Source: Silene noctiflora (lineage: Eukaryota; Streptophyta; Magnoliopsida; Caryophyllales; Caryophyllaceae). Taken from it: DNA of 26,444 bases. The DNA lies in contig VHZZ01005787.1 in NCBI GenBank assembly GCA_009801015.1, positions 14,401-40,844 of the forward strand. The letters are read 5' to 3'. The first letter of the stretch is position 1. Every line of letters starts with the position of its first letter. Below are positions 20,453-26,444 of the stretch, one piece after another. The translations under genes were made by a program, and so were the position numbers. The notes beneath the pieces are model-generated. The model did no database searches, was not told where the DNA came from, and saw only the letters and a program-made list of their open reading frames with translations.

Positions 20453-21798
20453 TGCGTGAATAGTGTATAGTAGTCATTCATGAACCCTAAACCTCTCTAA
20501 AAACTTTCCAGACCTTTCTTGCTCATCTTTTGAGGAAATTAAGCTTGGATTTGGGAATTTAGCATCATCTTCAACCTTTCTTTGCCAATCTTCTTGTTGT
20601 AAGTCATATTTATGCTTTTAATCAATTGAATAGTTGTCTTAATTCTAGAATTTGGGGAAAAGGCGGGGACTTTATTATTATGGTTTTGTAATTGGGAATT
20701 TGGGCAATTAGATGATTATAATAGACTTGTCCTTTATATTGTTGTAGGACATTGTTGTGATAAAAATTACTTGGATAATTGTAGGAGGTAACTTCATAGA
20801 GAAGGAGTTCTTGTGCTTGCTTGTGCATGTTGAAGATTTGTTAAAAGGTAGGGTTTTCATACTCAGTTCTTGATAGTATAGATGATTGCATATGTGTTTG
20901 TGATACCATAATTGAGATACTTGGTGATAATCGAGTAAATTGGCATAATTTAGTAAATTGACATATCATAATTGTGATACTTGGAGATTTTGCATAATTG
21001 GTATAATTGTGTTGTGCTATTGTGATACATGTCATATGTGTGTTCCTGTGGAGTGGTGATGTTAGTGAGAAGGTTGTGGGAGACTGACCTCACCCTCGAG
21101 ATCGCATCTTGAGGTTTCCGCCTGAAAGAGGATATGATGTGCATATTAATGATCGGGGTTATTGGGTCCGTACCATGTTGCGATGCGAACCTGGCTGCCG
21201 TGTTTCGGGTTGCGATCTAGGAACATGGTACTTCGTGTTGCGATGCAGGTACCTTCGGGCCGTGGTCCGGCTGCTGGTGGTGGTATTGCGATGCCGTCAT
21301 TGGGTTATGGAGGACGAGGAGTCGTCGGGTTTGATGTTGGAGATGTGGTGTGTGTAAATATCTTGTTATTATAATGCATTTATATACCTGTGATCAATTG
21401 TATTATTGAGACTGACTCTTAAGCTATTTTATAACCTGCGGTGATGCATTTGATATTTTTGGCAAATGGTGAGCAGTGCATTTTAACAGGTCTTGATTGT
21501 TAAGTTGGCTAGCTGGGTTGGATATGCTTGGGGAGAGTCTTCACCTAGCATGATATTTTGAGACATTTGTCGTAGTTGATTTAGTTTTGATATAGTTTTG
21601 GTTGCATGGTTTTGGATTGTAGTTTTGGAAGTTTTTCTAAAATTGTATTACATTTCACTAAATTTAAACTTATCTATAATAAATATCGTTCTAAATAGTT
21701 GTTTGATGCTTGCTACCTCGGGAAACCGNGATGGTGATCCTCCCATTTGTTAAGAAAGGTCTTGTTAAAGGCTTTCTAATGAATGCGATGTTACAGAG

Positions 21799-21810
21799 TG
21801 GTATCAGAGC
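21799..21810 (+). other. Primer-binding site, initiator tRNA-Met
   Basis: TGGTATCAGAGC is complementary to the 3' end of plant initiator tRNA-Met, the most common primer of plant LTR retrotransposons. It lies three bases after the LTR end, which fixes the LTR boundary and orientation. Confidence 0.95.
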
Positions 21811-22563
21811 GATGATTTTGGAACCTAAACCAATGAACCCAATGAATTTAGGTGTGACTAATAAAATAAATTCGGGTAGAGATTGTTAGGAGCTACCGCA
21901 ATGATTTGAGAGACGTCCCGAAGTCGCACCAAGGCCCTCTCAATCGTGAACTGGTCACGAGGTGGTAAGGAAGAGAGTGGGGTGGAATGTGTACTACTTG
22001 GTGTACAATGTGGTTGTTTGACATGTGTAGTGGATATGCATGAGTAGATGGATTCATGTGAAGAATGGTTGATGAGTTTACACGCATGATGATAGACAAG
22101 TTATGTGATTAATGATGTGCTAAGATTTTGTGAATAACAAGTTGATAGACGAGTTTGAAATAGAGTAAAAAGTAATGTGCATGTGATATTCTCCATCTAT
22201 AAGTGTTATTATATGCCGTAGCCATGTGATCTCTTTCTATTTTTGCGCTTAGAAACATACGAAATAGGGTTACTTGTAAGTTTTGGTGGCGTTAGGGTTT
22301 GTGTGGAGGCTTTGGAGTAGGACTCAATCGATTATGACCAAGGACTCAAACGAGTAAGGGGTACTCAAAGGACACTTGACCGAGTGGGATGTATGTAGAG
22401 ATTAAGGTGATCCCTGGAAGCGAGACACTCGACCGAGTATGGCGCCATACTCGACCGAGTATCCCCAGGTACTCGATTGAGTACTCCTGGAGGACAACCA
22501 AGTTCACTTGCTTGAGTTGTGGGCTATGTATGTGTTTATGTTTATTTTGTTATTGAAGCTAAG
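21811..22563 (+). other. Ty3 untranslated leader with a second palindrome array
   Basis: About 750 bases between the primer site and gag have no long frame. Palindromic ACTCGACCGAGT-type sites recur at 22322-22333, 22344-22355, 22374-22385, 22427-22438, 22449-22460 and 22471-22482. A perfect 20-bp palindrome, CGAGTATGGCGCCATACTCG, spans 22434-22453. The motif family is that of the LTR U3. Confidence 0.75.
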
Positions 22564-23450
22564 ATGCCGCCAAAGAGAGATAATACTACATCGTCGAGGG
22601 TTGCTAGCATGTCGGATGAGGGGGCAAAGAGGTTGGTAGAGTAAAAGAACCACTTACGGAGGCTCTAAAGAATGTTGGAAAAGGGAGAGAGGTGGTGGTT
22701 GATGCTTCTATTGTGAGTACGGCTATAACTAGGCATCGACCTATAAAATGTGAGGGTACCAGAGCACTTAACTTGCTAGACAATTGGATAAGAGAGATGG
22801 AAAACATGTTTGAGGTTGTGAATTGCCCAGAAGAGTTGAAAGTTGCCCAAGCCGCATTCTACTTAAGTGGCCAAGCGGGATTATGGTGGGTATAGGGAGC
22901 GAGGAACTATGAAGAAGTATTACAAGGATGGTGGAGATCCCTCCATACCTTGGGAAAGCTTTAAGGGTGAGATGCGAGACGAGTTCATTCCCGAACATAT
23001 TAGGAGCAAGTTGAGGGCGAAATTTGATAGCTTTGTCATGAAGGAGGACATGATCATCCAAGAGTACTATGTGAAGTTTAATGAATTGCTTACTTATCTG
23101 GAGGACTTGTAATTGAGTCAACAAATCTTGGCCATTCGCTTTGAGAAAGGATTAACTTTGAATATTCTAGAGAAGTTGCCGGCGGGAGTGCTAACCGACT
23201 TGAAGGAAGTTTATGCTAGGGTCTGTCATGCGGAGAGACTAGTCAACATGGCTAAGGAGGCATGCGAAAAATGGAGTGAGAAAAGGAAAGAGAAGCTTTA
23301 CATAAGCAAGATCTTACTCGGGAGGTTCTCATTATGGCGAAAGTGCAAAGCATGGTTAGAGTGTTGGTGGAGTCGCAAGTGAAGGTAAGGGACCACAATG
23401 CTACAATTGCGATGGAGTGGGTCACAAAAGGTATGAGTGCACGAGTGACG
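22564..23450 (+). pseudogene. Ty3/gypsy gag with CCHC zinc knuckle, broken
   Basis: The start MPPKRDN at 22564 runs only to a stop near 22644. The gag core then reads in frame 3 from 22692 (NLLDNWIREMENMFEVVNCP, LSGQAGLWW) and in frame 1 from about 22930 (WESFKGEMRDEFIPEHIRS, EYYVKFNELL, ERLVNMAKEA), with a stop at 23110-23112. This is the Retrotrans_gag family, which forms the particle. A CX2CX4HX4C zinc knuckle, CYNCDGVGHKRYEC, lies at 23399-23440 and would bind RNA. Several frameshifts separate the parts. Confidence 0.88.
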
Positions 23451-23699
23451 AAGGAGGATCACATTGAAGGTTTAGCCAAAGAAGTTCTTACCAAGTCCCA
23501 TCGCATAGCATGGCTAGTAATCGTAGCACCGGTTCATGGTGTACAACTAGAAATCCAAAGTTAAACAATAGTGGTTTCACTCGTGGTGGTGCATTTTCTC
23601 TAAGGAAAAATACCGGAGGACAACAAGATATGGAGACTAGGCCGACTACTTCCAATAGTATCGTGCAAGGAGGGACGAACAGTAGTGGAAAGTTGCTTG

Positions 23700-24100
23700 C
23701 AATGGAGAAACAAGCCGCACAGGAGGATGCTCATGTCGTCAAGGGTACATTTCTAGTTAACTCTAAACCCACTTTTGTTTTATTTATTCGGGAGCCATCC
23801 ATTTGTGTTTAAGAGTTATGTGTTGACTTTAGAGTTTGGGGGATTTGAGGTAGTAGGGGATGAGGTGATGTTACTGTCGGATGGGTCCGTCCTTTGTACT
23901 AGATTGTTTAAAAATGTGGCGGTAATTGTTGGGGAAGTAGACTTTCCGGTTGACTTGTTTGAGTTTCCTTTATAAGGGTTTGAGATCATCTTAGGGATAG
24001 ATTGGTTGGAAAAGTATAAGGCCAACATTGAGTGTTATCAGAAAAAGGTGTCAATGGGGGTGCCAAGGGAATTAGAGTGTCATATCAAGGTTTTGTAATC
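23700..24100 (+). pseudogene. Ty3/gypsy aspartic protease region, active-site frameshift
   Basis: The block GTFLVNSKPTFVLF (about 23740-23784) leads to the active site, where relatives have DSGA. Here one base is missing near 23786, so the reading shifts and DSGA is lost. The next frame continues YVLTLEFGGFEVVGDEVMLL. After a stop near 23973 (TAA) comes GFEIILGIDWLEKYKANIE, the conserved end of gypsy proteases. The enzyme would process Gag-Pol; this copy cannot. Confidence 0.82.
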
Positions 24101-24239
24101 AAGCCCAAAGTTAAAATTACTGCCGTAACAAACTTGAAGCCATGTCTAAGGAAGGGGATGTCATATGATATTGTTTCATGTGAGGGATGCTCGAGTGGAG
24201 GAGCCTAAGGCTTCAGAGATACCCTTAGTTGATGAGTTA

Positions 24240-24975
24240 AAGATGTGTTTCCGGAGCAGATACCCGAATTACCTCCAAAGAGGGCCATTGACTTTAGTGT
24301 GGAGTTGAAATGGGGAACGGAACCAATATCTAAGGCCCATTACCCGATTGTTCCGAAAGAATTAGAGGAGTTAAAGAGGCAATTGAGTGGGTTTTTGGAG
24401 AAGGCATACATCAGACCAAATATTTCACCGTGGGGAGCTTCTGGTTATATTTGTGAAGAAGAAGGATGGTAGCGTGAGGCTATGCATTGATTATCGGAAA
24501 TTGAATAATGTTACTATCAAGAATAAGTGACGAGTGAAAATCAATAGTGTTCTCTAAGATTGACTTGAGGTCGGGTTACCATCAATTGAGGATTAGGGAT
24601 GCCGATATTCCTAAAACCGCATTCCGATCAAGGTAGGGGCATTATGATTTCATTGTGATGACGTAATGGTTAACTAATGCTCCAACCGTGTTTATGAACT
24701 TGATGAACCTTGTTTTTAGTCCATACTTGGATAATTTTGTGGTGGTGTTCATAGATAACATTTTGGTCTACTCTAATACAAAAGAAGAGCATAAGGAGCA
24801 CTTGAGGATTGTTTTGCATACATTGAGAGATAATATAACCAACTTTATACTAAACTAAGCAAGTGTGAGTTTTAGCTAGAGAAGGTTGCAATCTTGGAGT
24901 ATGTGGTGTCTAAGAAGGGTGTGTCTGTCAATCCAAGTAAAATTTTAGCGATGTTTAAGTGGGAGCCTATAATAT
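24240..24975 (+). pseudogene. Ty3/gypsy reverse transcriptase, broken and truncated
   Basis: Frame 2 gives FPEQIPELPPKRAIDFSVEL and [14 protein letters not shown] to 24440. A frameshift is followed by [33 protein letters not shown] (catalytic Asp of motif A) lies near 24553-24597. A Tyr-to-stop change follows at 24632-24634, and a further stop precedes LTNAP. Motif C reads FIDNILVYS at about 24748-24774, where the second catalytic Asp has become Asn. LSKCEF-like and VVSKKGVSVNPSK blocks follow, and similarity ends near 24970. The RNase H and integrase are absent. Confidence 0.9.
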
Positions 24976-25301
24976 TCCGAGTAAAATAAATTTATATAAT
25001 ACGAGGTATAAATAAAATGTGATAAGTTATAAAAAGACTTATACATTATGTAACTTTGTTTAGCGTACACCTATTTTTTTTAACTTTAATCTACCATAAC
25101 ATAAGATAAAATCTGATCACGTAAGCATTTTAATAGTGACTTAAGTTAATAAGTATACCAAATAAAAGAAATAACTCAAATATATAAAAAAATATTATGG
25201 GAAGTATGTTTTTGATAAGAAGGGCAATTAGTATTCGACTTTACATATTAAGTAGCTAGTAGCCTTACTTGACTTTTTCTAGAATAGTTGACTAGGTGTT
25301 A
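24976..25301. other. AT-rich sequence between the truncated Ty3 element and the LTR-like unit
   Basis: No gene or named repeat is recognised. It begins abruptly after the RT similarity ends, so a deletion or insertion breakpoint lies near 24970-24980. Confidence 0.45.
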
Positions 25302-25618
25302 TGTTGGAATTACATTACTGCCATACATGAGTAACATGTTGGCTAGAAACCCACGTAGCAAATACATGGACAATGAAAAATTTACCAACATCGGTAAGAT
25401 GCACCAAATTTTTACACCTCCAAAGGCTATCTAGGGGTCTAGTAAAACAAATCATCAAGCCTAGGACAATTAACTGGCTATGATCATGTATAAAAGGGGA
25501 AGGTTGGCTAGTGTATCATTCATACAATTTGCATATCATAGAAAAAAAGGGTACGTTTAGAAAATAAGAGAAAATAATAACAAGGAGGAGATCTTGAGTA
25601 CGTATAACAATTCCAACA
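25302..25618 (+). repeat. 317-bp LTR-like unit with TATA box
   Basis: It starts TGTTGGAATT and ends AATTCCAACA, exact 10-bp inverted ends with TG..CA termini. TATAAAAG lies at 25489-25496, about 190 bases in. Short length and ends fit a Ty1/copia-type LTR. The five bases on each side (TGTTA and ATAAG) do not match, so it is not a clean solo LTR and may be a 5' LTR. TGGTTTCGGGATCC at 25627-25640 could be a primer site, but I cannot match it to a tRNA. An alternative is the promoter and first exon of a gene, with a donor at AATAAG/GTATGG. Confidence 0.6.
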
Positions 25619-26195
25619 ATAAGGTATGGTTTCGGGATCCTTTTTCGTAATAATTATTTAATTATCGTCATACTGTTATATTGCTAAAAATAATATAAGT
25701 AAACATGTCGTAGTAGTAGTAGCTATATTCTCGTTTTAATGTCGTTATATTACTCATATGTTATATAAATTGTCCCATGTGTTTATATAAGTGTGATGTT
25801 GGTAATGTTATAATCTACATTTAGCCATTTGTTCATTTGGATACGGTTATTGGAGGGAGATGACATTATTATTTATCCCGTGTACACGGAGGTGGGCATA
25901 GCCCAAGGGAATAATGGTTCCAATTATACTTGGTAAAAGATCCGACAATTTCAAAAGTGGTTACATTTTCCCATGTACATGGAGGACGGCTTAGCCTTAG
26001 GAAATCTTGGCTCCGTAATGTGTCTCTTTTCAGTATAGTATACCATTTTTATTGTAAGTGTGATAAGAATTAAACGTTTTATGCCATGTAAGATATATGA
26101 GAATGTCACTAGGGCCAGTGGAGGTTACTAGAGCTATATTCAGCTGGTAGTCGGCTGATCTTGTACTGAGTAAAGATTTACCCGAATTGTTTTAA
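25619..26195 (+). other. Region after the LTR-like unit with tandem hairpin motifs
   Basis: No protein is visible. Two diverged copies of a hairpin-rich motif, about 46 bases each and 93 apart, lie at 25876-25921 and 25969-26014. The rest is AT-rich. It could be the leader of an LTR element or an intron of an unknown gene. Confidence 0.5.
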
Positions 26196-26444
26196 ATTTT
26201 AGAAAATTATTTTGTAGAGGATATTGTTGGTCCAATTGAGGAGAATAAAGGACTTAGTACTTTTAATTTAGAAGATGAATGAAATACACCTCCCATTATT
26301 GATGAGTCCTTCCCCCTTAATTCTTTTTACCACCTATGCGAGACCAATTATGATTTTCATTTTTCTACTAATGATTTATTTTATGGTCTTAAGCATAATT
26401 CTCCATCTCTTACTGACGAGAGGAGTAATTCGGTGGTTTACTAT
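26196..26444 (+). pseudogene. Unidentified broken reading frame open at the right edge
   Basis: Frame 3 is open from 26196 with one internal TGA at 26268 or so, then runs to the window end. It encodes an acidic segment (EDIVGPIEENKGLSTF) and then an Asn/Ser/Asp-rich segment with SFPLNSFYHLCETN. Pyrimidine-rich TTTTAG and TTTTGTAG just upstream could be splice acceptors. I do not recognise the protein. It may be the 5' coding part of the LTR element or an exon of a decayed gene. Confidence 0.3.

Larger units (their letters stand above)
20189..21795 (+). repeat. 5' LTR of the Ty3/gypsy element
   Basis: It begins TGTAGTACCCC and ends GATGTTACA, with TG..CA limits placed three bases before the primer-binding site. 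At about 1607 bp it is a long LTR. U3 carries a palindrome array at 20217-20390, then TATATATAA at 20444-20452. R and U5 hold GC-rich sequence at 21080-21340 with repeated TTGCGATGC strings. Position 21729 is an ambiguous n. The left limit could be moved two bases (TGTGTAG), and no second LTR is available to fix it. Confidence 0.8.
20189..24975 (+). mobile_element. Truncated Ty3/gypsy LTR retrotransposon
   Basis: A 5' LTR (20189-21795), an initiator-tRNA-Met primer-binding site (21799-21810), gag with a zinc knuckle, protease and RT lie in order on the plus strand. Protease before RT and the RT sequence itself ([15 protein letters not shown]-like blocks) place it in Ty3/gypsy. The style suggests a Tekay/Del-type chromovirus, but integrase and any chromodomain are missing, so the clade is inferred. 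Similarity stops near 24970 at the start of the RT-linked RNase H, and AT-rich unrelated sequence follows. There is no 3' LTR within the window. Multiple stops and frameshifts make it inactive. Confidence 0.9.

Noticed and set aside
21109-21374. Two overlapping frames in GC-rich sequence
   Set aside because: They sit in the U5/R part of the Ty3 LTR and share no protein features.
20217-22482. Palindrome arrays as a CRISPR or satellite array
   Set aside because: Spacing is irregular, units are short and variable, and the context is a plant LTR element.
22604-23124. Minus-strand frames opposite gag
   Set aside because: They are antisense shadows of the gag frames, which carry recognisable Retrotrans_gag blocks.

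Overview
The window is nuclear DNA of a flowering plant, probably a dicot. The signs are an intron-containing IQM-family calmodulin-binding gene, a plant L1-type LINE with a C-terminal RNase H domain, a Ty3/gypsy element primed by initiator-tRNA-Met, Stowaway- and hAT-type MITEs, and AT-rich intergenic sequence. Several repeat ends recall Caryophyllales genomes, but that placement is only an impression. One ambiguous base (n, 21729) suggests draft sequence.

Layout. (1) 1-5672, plus strand: a decayed LINE, open at the left edge. An acidic ORF1-type segment is followed by endonuclease, reverse transcriptase, zf-RVT and RNase H, ending in an A-rich tail. (2) 6598-12214, minus strand: the one intact host gene. 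Nine exons can be joined with GT/AG borders at every junction into one 465-residue IQM protein; the introns hold a tRNA-derived SINE relic and a small foldback element. (3) 12260-20186: gene-free AT-rich sequence made of old MITEs. It includes a cluster of tandem and inverted copies of one family (14941-15965), a hAT-type MITE with a perfect 8-bp target duplication (17691-18353) and Stowaway-like elements (18705-18896, 19977-20184). (4) 20189-24975, plus strand: a Ty3/gypsy element with a full 5' LTR, primer-binding site and decayed gag, protease and RT. It is cut off before integrase and has no 3' LTR in the window. (5) 25302-26444: a 317-bp LTR-like unit with 10-bp inverted ends and a TATA box, then two diverged copies of a hairpin-rich motif, and a broken reading frame running off the right edge.

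Only the IQM gene looks like a working protein gene. I see no cluster of genes that would form a new system. The least explained signals are the tandem hairpin unit with compensatory base changes at 25865-26014, the palindrome arrays of the Ty3 element (20217-20390 and 22322-22482), and a SUMO-interaction-like motif in the LINE ORF1 segment.
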